Shown piece after piece: positions 1 to 9,906 of a stretch of DNA of 64,000 bases. The translations under genes and the position numbers were made by a program. Origin of the DNA: Annona cherimola (Eukaryota; Streptophyta; Magnoliopsida; Magnoliales; Annonaceae); NCBI GenBank assembly GCA_030490835.1, contig CM059971.1, forward strand, positions 46,052,012-46,116,011, written 5' to 3'. Positions within the stretch are counted from its first letter, which is position 1. Each line of letters begins with the position of its first letter. The notes under the pieces were generated by a model. That model saw nothing but the letters and a program-made list of their open reading frames with translations, had not been told where the DNA came from and did no database searches.

Positions 1-1599
1 CGGATTAATCTAGTCCCCTTTATGAAAAAACAAATGGAAAGCAATATAGTGCTGAGAGCATAAATAAAAATCAACAAGCAAGATTTTATAGTGGTTCAGG
101 CAACCTTCCCTACTCCACTCTTCCAAGCTCACACCTCTTGTGACTTGGGTTCCACTATGAATTCACAAATACAATTAGAGTCACTGCTCTCTTCTAGATT
201 CCAGCTCTAGATGGCATCAACAATTCACAGCATAAGTAGGTGATGAGTTCCATTCCAATCACACACTACCTTGCTTACACTTGATCTTAGTTACCCAAAC
301 TAAATTAAGTTCAATACAACAAGTAAAATTAAAAGAAAGTTTCTACACGTTACTGATGTGTAGAGGCAGATTTGGCGCAGAGAAGAACTTGTAGCGTAGG
401 CTTAATGATTCAGCAAGCAGCTCTTGGCAGTTTGAAAGCAAGGTTCTTCTTCTATATGTTGGCTTGATCACTTAATGCTCTTAGTGATGGGAGTTATGCT
501 TAATCAATGAATTCTCAGCTACACTCCACGTTCATATTGAATGCCTTATATAATTGTTGAGGGAATCCGAACGTTTGGAAGTAGGTGGCGCGGATTTAAT
601 GCGCCAACATTCGAAAAATTTCCAACCATTGCGACCCAAGTCGCAGGTGGAGTCGACTTCGGGTGCGACTTCGCCCAAGTCGCAGATGGAGTCGACTTCG
701 GGTGCGACTTCGGCTGTCTGCAACTTCTTCAAGTTCCAGTCTGGGTTGACTTGGTCCTCGACTTGACCCAAGTCGAAGGTGAAGTCGACTTCGGGTGCGA
801 CTTCACTTCTTCAGCTTGCTAGTTGAACTTGATGTTCTTTGGAATGCCTTGCTTGCTTGAATTTCTTCATGTTTGGTTGTTCTTCTACCATTTTATATTA
901 CTTAAGACTCTTTATGATTCTTTTATCTTGAAAGTATTTGATTCCATGTCTTGAGTCTTGAATCTTGGAATGCATAGATGATGTTCGAGTATGTGTTTAT
1001 GATCCAACATGATGGATTCATGCAACCCTACTTGCTTTGGTCTTCATTTGATCTTCATTTGATCCATGTTGAGTGTTTTAGTTGACTTGACCTTCTTCTC
1101 CACTCAAATCTATCATTGAGTTAACTCGTTCGGCAATTTCCGCACTGAAGTCAAAGCTGGAGTCGACTTGGTCTGCGACTTCACCCAAGTCGTATGCGGA
1201 GTCGACTTGGGATGCGACTTCGGCAACTCTCGTCCCCGATTTCAACTCTGGACAGAAGGTTAAGTCTGAAGTCAATACCGGAGTCGACTTGGTCTGTGAC
1301 TTCCCCCAAGTCGCATGTAGAGTCGACTTGGGATGCGACTTCGACAGCTCTCATTCTCGATTTCAACTCTGGAAGGAAATGACATTTTGAAGTCGCTACT
1401 GGAGTCGACTTGGGGATCGACTTGGCCTAAGTCGATGCCTGAGTCGACTAGGAAATCGACTTGACCTGCCATGCTTCATTTTCTTCATTTTTATAACCTT
1501 TAATCATTTCCACTAACGTGTTAGTGACCAAAACTTACTCAAATTGATTTGTTAATCATCCAAACATAGACTTGGCTTATTTTCCACATATTTCCAATA
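1..1599 (-). repeat. Cop-0: Copia LTR, cut by the window edge
   Basis: This is the reverse-strand LTR of the same Copia family as Cop-1. The distal end of the LTR (about 87 bp by comparison with Cop-1) lies beyond position 1. Its 5' end is at about 1599, where the expected terminal CA (top strand) appears to have decayed to TA. The neighbouring GAGAC (1600-1604) is the candidate target duplication, but the partner is outside the window. It sits inside the integrase of Gyp-A'. It carries nine GTCGAC sites in two clusters (about 640-800 and 1140-1460) upstream of a TATA box. Only one LTR is visible, so solo LTR and intact element cannot be told apart. Confidence 0.9.
544..552 (-). promoter_or_regulatory. 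TATA box of Cop-0 LTR
   Basis: On the minus strand the sequence reads TATATAAGG. It lies at the same place as TATAAAAG in the Cop-1 LTR, just downstream of the paired AACGTT-type motifs and the GTCGAC clusters. Confidence 0.6.
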
Positions 1600-2493
1600 G
1601 AGACTACATAGAGTACCTAAGTCAATAGTCTCCGATCGAGATTCCAGTTTTACATCTCAATTTTAGAAAAGTTTACATCAAACCTTATGTACACAGCTGA
1701 AATTCAGCACATCATTTCATCCTCAAACTAATGGACAGACAGAAAGGGTAAATCAAATAGTTGAGGATATGCTGAGGATGTGCACAGTAGAATTTGGAGG
1801 ATCATGGGATGAATATTTTGCTATGGCAGAATTTGCTTATAACAACAGTTATCAAGCAAGTATTCAAATGACCCCATTTGAAGCTTTATATGGACAGAAA
1901 TGCAGAAATCCTCTAAACTGGGATGAAGTGGGAGAAAGGAAGTTGGCTCCAGACCTCTCAAAAAGAATGGCAGAAAAGGTCCAAGTAATTTTCCAGTGTA
2001 TACTCACAGCCCAGAGCAGGCAAAAGAGTTACACCGATTGCAAAAAAAGAGATTTGAATATTCAAGTTAGGGATCACGTGTTTGTTAAAGTAACACCATT
2101 CAAAAGAGTCGCCCGATTTGGAAAAAAAGGGGAAAACTAAATCCAAGATATGTCGGGCCCTTTGAAGTTCTGGAAAAGATAGGCAATCTAGTCTATAGAA
2201 TAGCTCTGCCACCAGTCCTTAGTTCCATTCACAATGTGTTTCACATCTCCATGCTAAGGAAATATGTTTCTGATCCTACCCATGTGTTGATAGCAGAAAA
2301 TTTGTCAATCCAAGAACACTTGAACTATGAGGAAAGGCCAATCAAAATATTGGATTTCGAGATCAAGAAGCTTCGGAACAAAGAGATCGAATATGTAAAG
2401 GTATAATGGAATCGATATTCAGAATCCGAAGCCACTTGGGAGCTACGAGAAGCGGTCGAAAGGAAATATCCTCAATTGTTCAAGGAAAAATAG
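1600..2493 (+). pseudogene. Gyp-A' integrase C-terminal part and chromodomain-like tail, broken
   Basis: This is the end of a Gypsy pol gene. It begins inside the integrase core, at the motif corresponding to [15 protein letters not shown], and continues through [13 protein letters not shown], the C-terminal DNA-binding part and a tail ending WELREAVERKYPQLFKE. It matches the intact-length pol of Gyp-A closely. Breaks seen: an extra base in the A/G run near 2128-2136 shifts the frame, and a TAA near 2404 replaces a CAA. The upstream part of pol is displaced by Cop-0 and lies left of the window. The closest lineage by the tail is chromovirus (Tekay/Del type); that is family inference. Confidence 0.88.
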
Positions 2494-2514
2494 GTTTCGG
2501 GAAGAAACCTATTG

Positions 2515-2529
2515 TAAGGAGGGAAGGAT
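2515..2529 (+). other. Polypurine tract of Gyp-A'
   Basis: A purine run (AAGGAGGGAAGGAT) directly abuts the LTR start TGTGGAACCCC. It is the expected second-strand primer. The same block precedes every 3' LTR of the Gypsy elements here. Confidence 0.8.
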
Positions 2530-3359
2530 TGTGGAACCCCGACAGAATACGCGTCATTTCAACATTATAACCCTAGATTCTTTTGTAATTATTTTAATGA
2601 TAAATGAAAATTCATGGATTATATTGGTGGATATGTGTATCGGAGATTGAAATAATGCAATTGGGAACTTAACCCCATGAATAATGCCTGTGAATAGTAA
2701 CCGAGGATTAATACATGCAATTAAGAATTAATCACTTCGATTAACTTAATCACAAAAAGACAAAATAGAGATTTAATCACTACAGGATGAAATAGCAAAT
2801 TTTTTTATATTTTAATCAAATTTTGGATTTTAGTGGAAAAATAAAGAAAAATTCATAATTTGCAATCCGGGCATCGGATTTCGATGAAATTTTTTATGGA
2901 TGATTAAAAATTCATGATGAACATGATAGATGGTTTAAGATGAGATGAAAATACAAATAAAAGGTCAAGATGGAGTGTCAAATGGAGATTAAAAAAGTAA
3001 TCCAACTTTTCATTAATTATGCATTTGACTTTTATTTAAACTAAATAATTAAAAAATTAAAAAATTAAATGCAAAGCAGCTGCAATGGCAGGGACGTGCA
3101 TGGGGGTGGGTGAGCTTTGACCAAAAATCAAAGGATTAAAATCATCATAATCATAAACAAATGGTTAGGATTGATTTAGCCTAATTTAATTAATTTTAAA
3201 AATAAAAAAATTAAGGAAAATAGGGCTGCATAGGGGGGATGGAGCAGGCCTAGGGTGGCTGCTCTTTGCTCAAGGCATTTTTCAAAAATTAAATACGAAT
3301 TTATAATTTAATACCTCAAAGCTAGGGGGTAAATTCTAAATTCTTGAAAAATGCAACCC

Positions 3360-3368
3360 TATAAATAG
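3360..3368 (+). promoter_or_regulatory. TATA box of Gyp-A' LTR
   Basis: TATAAATAG within CCCTATAAATAGGGC. The same motif occurs at the equivalent place in both Gyp-A LTRs, which makes it the likely core promoter of the family. Confidence 0.75.
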
Positions 3369-3963
3369 GGCAGCAAGGGGGACGTCCAAAGCCAAGAAAT
3401 TTCAGCTCCACTTGAGCCATTCCAAGCCCCAAAACTATCCCACAAGTCCAAGGAAAGAAAGGAGTAAGTTAGAAAGAGAAAGTGTGAGAAAAAGAGGCGT
3501 ATCTCTACTTCGGGTAAGTGATTTCTACCCAAAATTTTTTTGAATGTTAAATAAGGTAAAAATATTCTTAGATAATTCCTAAGCATGAGAAAATAAGTAT
3601 AGATATAATGATTAAATAGAATTATGCCAAAACATAAAAAATTTAGAGCAAAAATAGGGTATTTTGGAAGATAGCATATGATATGTGAAATAATGCTCCG
3701 AAATTGATAAATGATAATTTGGGATGTATGATTATGATAAATATGATATTGGAATAATTATATATTAATTTCATGATTTTTAGAATTAAGGATTATGCTT
3801 AAGTGAATTTATGTTCATTTTCAGTATATGGAAAAAATGATTTTTTTTCGGCAAGTAAATGATGATAAATTCAAAATTTATGAAAATTTCCATGATATAC
3901 TAAGCATAAGCTATGTCATGGTATTTTTTTATTTTTGGAAAAAATGTCAATTTTTGGAACCCA

Positions 3964-4049
3964 TGAACAGTAAACCACGTCTCTGTGAACAGTAACCTCA
4001 GATGAATATTTAAATATGAACAGTAAACCACGTCTCTGTGAACAGTAAC
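3964..4049 (+). repeat. Two 33-bp CAGTAA-type repeats in Gyp-A' LTR
   Basis: A unit starting TGAACAGTAAACCACG occurs at 3964-3996 and again at 4017-4049, a period of 53 bp. The equivalent region of the Gyp-A LTRs holds a different number and arrangement of ACTGT words, so the array varies between copies. Confidence 0.8.
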
Positions 4050-4210
4050 AGCGTGATTTTGGAGAAAATTTGAGATTAATATTTAAATATAAGGATGAAA
4101 TTTTTGAGGAAACTATGGATAAAAATATCCATATAAAGAAATAATGCCAAAATATTATAAAGCATGCATGTTGAATAGAAGAAATAAAATATCCTTTTTC
4201 CTTGATTAAG

Positions 4211-4248
4211 GAAAGGAAAAGAAAAGGTCGAGGACACCCACTGAGAAG
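4211..4248 (+). other. Exon-like purine-rich block, Gyp-A' LTR
   Basis: A 38-nt purine-rich block preceded by a pyrimidine run ending TTAAG and followed at once by GTAAGCAAG, a strong plant 5' splice-site match. Homologous blocks of 38-45 nt with the same borders occur in the LTRs of Gyp-A, Gyp-B, solo LTR C and element D. An earlier GTAAGT donor-like site lies at 3514. Splicing is an inference. Confidence 0.45.
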
Positions 4249-5063
4249 GTAAGCAAGTTATATCTTTCGCAAATTATTTCTAAAATGCTTGAAATTGTTT
4301 GTAAATTTCTTTATGAAATTTATTTGAGGTTGGCCATACCTATAACTGCTTTACATGAACTGAAGTTCGTTTTATTAAATTGTTTATTAAATTCTTTTTA
4401 TGAAATTGTTTATGATTTAGAAATATCATGCCGGCATGTGTATGTAAATGAGCATGTGCACGAGGAATAGGCCTTAGTCGAGGTAGTAAGCGGAGCGAAT
4501 GTCCCCCTCGCTATTGCCAAGTTGCTTATACAGGCTCAGGCCGGTGGCGACCTCCCTGAGATGGGAGCATGAGTGGGATGAGCGCCTAGCTAGCATCGCA
4601 TCTAAAGGAATGTCATGAATGCTATGTATGCATTGCATTTGCATTTTATGAAATGCATGAAAATGATTGAAAAATTATGTATGGCTTGCTTACTGAGTAT
4701 TATTACTCACCCATGCTTTTTCAACAACAGATAGGTAATGATGATGAAGGCAGCATGCTAAGTGTTATATAATTTTTGATATAAATATTGTATATGTAAA
4801 TTTTATGTAAAGACAATGATGATAATTTTGAGATGAAAATGAATATTTTTATTCCAATGGAAAAGTTTATGGAACAGTTTTTGATCATAACTGTGATATG
4901 TGAAATATATTTCATGTTGGATGAACAATGGAAATTTTCCATGTATTGGTGTTATATATATATAATCCTACCGTGTGATCAAGGCAACAATCCTGAGTCA
5001 CGTTTACCAATCAAAAATGATCCCGAAGTAAGGCATCTAGGCACCTCGGTTTGGGGCGCCACA

Positions 5064-5798
5064 TGTGCCGGCAGTGCCCTCCTTGAGATGGGAGAAGACG
5101 GAGACTGATGGTCGCCTAGCTAGCTTCCATCTTATGATGTTCATGTTTATGATAATGCATTGCATTATTCATGATGTACCCGTGATGGGTATAAGGCTCA
5201 TGTTTTCGTGACATACCCATGAGTGGGTATAATGATGCTTTCGAAGATGTATTTAAATGAAAAATGTTACCTGCAAAATGAATTGCCTGAAAACTATGCA
5301 GCTTATTTATTGAGTTTCGACTCACGTTTTGTTTTCTAAATCCTAAGATAGGTGAAAGGATGGAGATGACAGAGGAGTACAGGTTAAACAACGAAGAAAG
5401 ATAATTTTATGATTACCTGTGTATGACATTATGTATGAATGTTGTATGATGGTTTATATGACAGCTAATGGTGAGATTATGTGGATTACTCTATGGTTTA
5501 TAATGAATCGCTGAAAAAATTTTATGCACAAATATTTCGTGTATGCTTGTCATGAAATGAATAAATGTGGTTTCTATGATATGACGTGAGTACACTAAGT
5601 CCTAATGATGGCCTAAGTGGCCAAATGATTAAAAATGGAATATGCATGATGATATTAACTCCCAGGGAGTAAAGATTAAATGGATAAGTATCCAATAGAA
5701 CTCACTGTCTGACAAGGCAACAATCCTGATCATATTTATCAATCAATAACGGTCCTGGAATAAGGCTCAGGATGTGATGCTCGGTTTGGGATGCCACA
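5064..5798 (+). repeat. Gyp-E 5' LTR, distal part
   Basis: It ends TTTGGGATGCCACA directly before a primer-binding site. It shares with the other LTRs the block GGTCGCCTAGCTAGCTTCC, the TGAGT-N6-ACTCA hairpin motif and the terminal GGCAACAATCCTGA block. Two small hairpins lie at 5177-5191 and 5213-5230. The rest of this LTR is left of the window, displaced by Gyp-A'. Confidence 0.82.
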
Positions 5799-5803
5799 GA
5801 GCT

Positions 5804-5816
5804 TGGTATTAGAGCA
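5804..5816 (+). other. Primer-binding site of Gyp-E
   Basis: TGGTATTAGAGCA, one mismatch from the initiator-Met tRNA type site TGGTATCAGAGCA. It sits five bases after the LTR end. Confidence 0.8.
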
Positions 5817-5982
5817 TGGGTTAGTAAATAGGTATTGAAATTTATTAAGTAGGGAAATTAATTGAATGTGATGAACTATGTATGATGATATGATAATATG
5901 CATGCTATATGATGATGAATAGCAAAATGATTTGCATTATGATAACTTTGAGATATAGCTGACTACTATGTTTAAATTGTAG

Positions 5983-6441
5983 ATGGAAAATAAGGGGAAG
6001 GTAGTTATGAGTGTGGAGGAGATCAGACGAGAAATGGAGGAGGAGAAAAACATACGGAGAATAGAGGAAAACATCCATAGATGGTTAACATCACAGCAAA
6101 ATGTGATGCACTTTCCACCCGTTGCTCTAGGCTTCCCACCCTTATACCCTCCACCACAGACCTAAGGAGATTACCATGTCAACCCCCATCAGTACGAGTA
6201 AGGTTTAGAGGAGTCTACGAGTAGGGATCCTAATGCCAAAGTATTTTTAGCCTGGGAGTACCTACTGATTTTATTAGTACCAGGGATTTCTAAAATTTTT
6301 GGGATCAGATACCCGCTCCCATACCCCTAGATCAAGGTCCATGGTATTGATTTGCCAATGGGTGCGTCCAATTCCTCTATGGAGTGAATTGGGAACGCAT
6401 TCGCCAAAGGAAAAAGGAGGTAACAATTGTCATGGAGCAAC
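5983..6441 (+). pseudogene. Gyp-E ORF1, N-terminal two thirds (split by Cop-1)
   Basis: This is an extra ORF between the primer-binding site and gag. The ATG follows an acceptor-like TTGTAG. Residues 1-60 are open: a K/E-rich, probably coiled-coil segment (EEIRREMEEEKNIRRIEENI), then a proline-rich stretch ending FPPLYPPPQT, then a stop. Beyond that the homologous reading continues with stop codons, alongside the same ORF in Gyp-B. Cop-1 splits it, and the remainder is at 14908. Without the insertion it spans about 228 codons. I recognise no domain. Gyp-A has no room for such an ORF between its primer-binding site and gag. Confidence 0.6.
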
Positions 6442-6566
6442 TGTTGGAAACATGTGGAAAATAAGCCAAGTCTATGTTTTGATGATTAACAAATCAATTT
6501 GAGTAAGTTTTGGTTACTAACGTGTTTGAGGAAATGATTAAAGGATATACAAGTGAAGAAAATGAA

Positions 6567-7265
6567 GCATGACAAGTCAAGTCGATTTCCAAGTCGACTA
6601 AGGCTTCGACTTAGGCCAAGTCGATCCCCAAGTCGACTCAAGAAGTGACTTCAAGACGTCATTTCCTTCCAGAGTTGAAATCAAGAATGAGAGGTGCCGA
6701 AGTCGCACCCCAAGTCGACTCCAGCATCGACTTCGAAACGTCATTTTCTTCCAGAGTTGAAATCGAGAACGAGAACTGCCAAAGTCACATCCCAAGTCGA
6801 CTCCGCTTGCGACTTGAGTGAAGTCGCAGACCAAGTCGACTCCAGCTTCGACTTCAGTGCGAAAATTGCTGAAATAAAAGATTTGAATGGAGATGAAGAT
6901 CAAGACAAATCAAACAATCAAATGAAGTCCAGAGCAAGCAAAGTTGCATATTTTCATGGAGAATCGAAATTATACATTTGGACCTCTCTCAAGACATGGA
7001 GTCAAATGTGCTTTAAGATAGAAGAATTAAAGAATCTTAAGTATAATCAAAGGAAGAACAACCAAACATGAAAAGATTCAAGCAAGCAAGGCATTCCAAG
7101 AACTTCAAGTTCAATTAGCAAGCTGAAGGAGTGAAGTCGCACCCGAAGTCGACTTCACCTGCGACTTGGGTCAAGTCGAGGACCAAGTCGACCCAGAATG
7201 GAATTTGAAGAAGCTGCGGGCAGGCGAAGTTGCACCCGAAGTCGACTCCACTTGCTACTTGGGTC
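6567..7265 (+). repeat. GTCGAC palindrome clusters in Cop-1 5' U3
   Basis: Two clusters (about 6567-6862 and 7135-7265) are built from units of the form AAGTCGCA...AGTCGACT...TGCGACTT. The arms are reverse complements of each other and the centre is a palindrome. They lie in U3, upstream of the TATA box, where enhancers are expected. Function is unknown. Confidence 0.85.
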
Positions 7266-7345
7266 GCAACGGTCGGAAAATTTTCGAACGTTGGCGCATT
7301 AAATGCGCGCCACCTACCTCCAAACGTTCGGATTCCCTCCACAAT

Positions 7346-7353
7346 TATAAAAG
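7346..7353 (+). promoter_or_regulatory. TATA box, Cop-1 5' LTR
   Basis: TATAAAAG, 80-100 bp downstream of the last GTCGAC unit. Conserved in the 3' LTR (14261) and, slightly changed, in Cop-0 and Cop-2. Confidence 0.75.
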
Positions 7354-7989
7354 ACATTCAATATGAACGAGGAGGGTAGCTGAGAATTCATTGAATGTGC
7401 ATAACTCCCATATCTAAGAACATTAAGTGATCAAGCCAACATTTAGAACAAGAACTCCGCTTTCAAACTGCCGAGAGCTGATTGCTGAATCATTAAGCCT
7501 ACGTTACAAGTTCTTCTCTGCGCCAAATCTGCCTCTACACAACAGTAACGTGTAGAAACTTTCTTTTGTTATTTCTTGTTGTATTGAACTTGATTTAGTT
7601 TGGGTAACTAAGATCAAGTGTAAGCAAAGTAGTGTGTGACTGGAGTGGAACTCGTCACCTACTTGTGCTGTGAATTGTTGATGCCCCCTAGAGCTGGAAT
7701 CTAGAAGAGAGCAGTGGCTCTAGTTGTATTTGTGAAATACAATAGTGAAACCCAAGTCACAAGAGGTGTGAGCTTGGAAGAGTAGAGTAGGAAGGTTGCC
7801 CGAACCACTATAAATATCTTGCTTGTTGATTTTTATTTATGCTCTCAACACTATATTGCTTTCCATTTTGTTTCTTCATAAAGGGGACTAGATTAATCCG
7901 GGGTAAAGTTTCTGTTTAAGTTGAAATTTTTAATTACCCAATTCACCCCTCCCCTCTTGGGTATTGGCCATTAACTCGGGACCAACAAG

Positions 7990-8002
7990 TGGTATCAGAG
8001 CA
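7990..8002 (+). other. Primer-binding site of Cop-1
   Basis: TGGTATCAGAGCA, complementary to the 3' end of initiator-Met tRNA type primers, two bases after the LTR. Confidence 0.88.
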
Positions 8003-8035
8003 GGTCTTTGAGTTATACCAAAGAGATCTTTTAAT

Positions 8036-9906
8036 ATGGCATCCCAATCGACTTCCGTTCCCGCATTTGCCGAAGGCCAATCTTTTACTAGGCCACCATT
8101 GTTTGATGGGAACAATTTCGGCTATTGGAAGCTTCGTATGAAGCAACTCATCATGGCTACAGATATGGATTCTTGGAATGCAATCCAAGATGGTGTAACC
8201 TTGCTTATTGATGAAAGAGCTTCCAAATGGACCGATGAGGAAGTAAAAACTGTTAAGAGCAACGGCAAGGCTATGAATTCTTTATTTTGTGCTCTTACCG
8301 CTTCCGAATATGATAGAGTATCCTCTTGTCTAACTGCAAAAGAAATATGGGATACTTTAACATCTATCTATGAAGGAACTTCTCAAGTCTAAGGGACAAG
8401 GAGAAATATTTTGATTGGAGAGTTGGAAAGCTTTAGAATGCTAGATACAGAAAATATTTCTGAAATGTTTGCTAGATTCTCAAAAATTACTAATGCTTTG
8501 AAAGGTCTTGGAAAGGCAATTTCTGAATCTGAACAGGTCATGAAAATTCTAAGGGCGCTACCCGAATCGTCGACTCCGAAGATTACTGCGATAGAAGAAG
8601 CTAAGGACCTTAATATATTGAAGCTAAAAGACCTTATTAGCTCATTAATGTCATATGAGCTAATCAATAAAAGAAATGAAGATCATCACAAAGGAAAGAA
8701 AGCAATTGCACTTAAAGTCACACATAACTCGGATGAGTCCACCTCCTTATCCCATAACGACGATGAAGATATTGCATTGTTAACCCAGAAATTTCGAAAG
8801 TTCGTAAGGAGAGAAAAGAACTTTAAAGATTTCAAAGAAAGACCGCAAAAAGAGAAGAAGAAAGAGGTCACAAAGTGCTATAGATGCGGCAGTACGGGAC
8901 ATATGCAAGCTCAATGTTCTACACCGGAAGAGAGATCAAAGGATCAACAAGAAAGGAAGGAAAGATATGAAAACAGAAAATTCTAAAGACTGAAGGGAAG
9001 AGGAATGTACGTGAATGAAGAAACTTCATTAACAAGTAGTTCCTCAACCGACGATTTTGAAACGGTAAATTGTGCAAGAATATGCTGCATGGCACAGATT
9101 GAGGAAGAAGAAAATTTGTTGTGTTTGAACACAACGGAAGTTTTGGAAGAACAAACTACTTCAACAAAGTGCACAAGTAATAAAGAGATAACTTCCAAAT
9201 TTTGTCATTCTCAATCTACTTATTCTTCTTTTCAAGAATGTCTCAAATGTGCTGAATTAGAAGAATTACAACATGCATATGATTCATTATATGAGGAAAT
9301 CAAAAAGCTAGGAAATAAGTTATCATTAAAGAGACAACAATGTAACTCCATTATTATTGTAAATGGAAAACTAGCAGAAAAACAACAAAACTGAAAGAAG
9401 AAAATGATTTGCTTTTGAAAGAAGTGGAAAAATTGAAAAAGGAGAATGAATCATTAAATGAATCATTAGCTAAATTCTCTAATCCAGGAGAAAATGTGAA
9501 AATGTTTCTGAATATGACCTCTCAAAACAATAAAAGAGGTTTTGGATACTCCACATTTGGGCAAGGAGAAAATAGCAAATTAAATGTGTCAATACTTGGG
9601 AAAAATTAAACCAAAACTGCACCTATTCACATACCCAAAGGGAAACATTTTATGTGGACTAGAAGGCCAACTTTTGAACCATTACATACTTGGAGGCCTA
9701 CTCATAGATTACCAATGGCTTGCAATTTTTGCAATAAGATGGGTCATAAAGTCTATAAATGTAATTTTGAGAAATTGTATGACCATGGTGCAAAATTAGT
9801 TTGGGTTCCAATAAACACAAGATTTGGACTTTCAAAGAAAGAACAACAAAGATTAAATCAGTTTACTAACCCAAATGGAGCCATAAAATGGGTACCAAAG
9901 AGATAA
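8036..9906 (+). pseudogene. Cop-1 gag, broken
   Basis: Nucleocapsid/capsid polyprotein of a SIRE-like Copia element. It starts [14 protein letters not shown], like the intact 600-aa gag of Cop-2, and ends WVPKR. Visible parts: an N-terminal UBN2-type gag region, a first zinc knuckle CYRCGSTGHMQAQC, a coiled-coil stretch (from about [13 protein letters not shown]) and a second knuckle [14 protein letters not shown]. Breaks: TAA at about 8390 (a CAA in Cop-2), TAA at about 8984 (a CAG there) and later frameshifts near 9394 and 9600. Most nonsense codons are explained by C-to-T change, as expected for methylated silent copies. Confidence 0.9.

Larger units (their letters stand above)
2530..5063 (+). 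repeat. Gyp-A' 3' LTR (2534 bp)
   Basis: The LTR starts TGTGGAACCCCGAC after the polypurine tract and ends GGGGCGCCACA. It is the + strand counterpart of the two Gyp-A LTRs, sharing the start, the TATA box, the purine-rich block at 4211 and the terminal block with GGCAACAATCCTGA. U3 is about 0.85 kb, and the region downstream of the TATA box about 1.7 kb. The right flank (from 5064) is the LTR of Gyp-E, so Gyp-A' inserted into that LTR. The target duplication cannot be checked because the left end is outside the window. Confidence 0.88.
6442..7987 (+). repeat. Cop-1 5' LTR (1546 bp)
   Basis: Starts TGTTGGAAACATGTGG and ends CTCGGGACCAACA. U3 (to about 7375) holds eight GTCGAC palindromes, and the TATA box is at 7346. 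It is 39 bp shorter than the 3' LTR because it lacks one GTCGAC repeat unit. Confidence 0.95.

Noticed and set aside
541..822. Small ORFs on both strands with repeated VDSTCDLG / ESTWSATS-like peptides in all Copia LTRs
   Set aside because: They are readings of the GTCGAC palindrome units. Both strands and several frames stay open because of the repeat, and they recur wherever the array does. Not genes.
7808..7816. Second TATA-like motif (ACTATAAATA) in the Copia LTR
   Set aside because: It lies near the LTR end, far downstream of the palindromes and of the conserved TATAAAAG, and is not well kept in Cop-2. Unlikely to be the promoter.
7990..8002. tRNA-like sequence
   Set aside because: Only the 3' complement of a tRNA end is present (primer-binding site). 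No cloverleaf or internal promoter boxes are seen here or at the other such sites.
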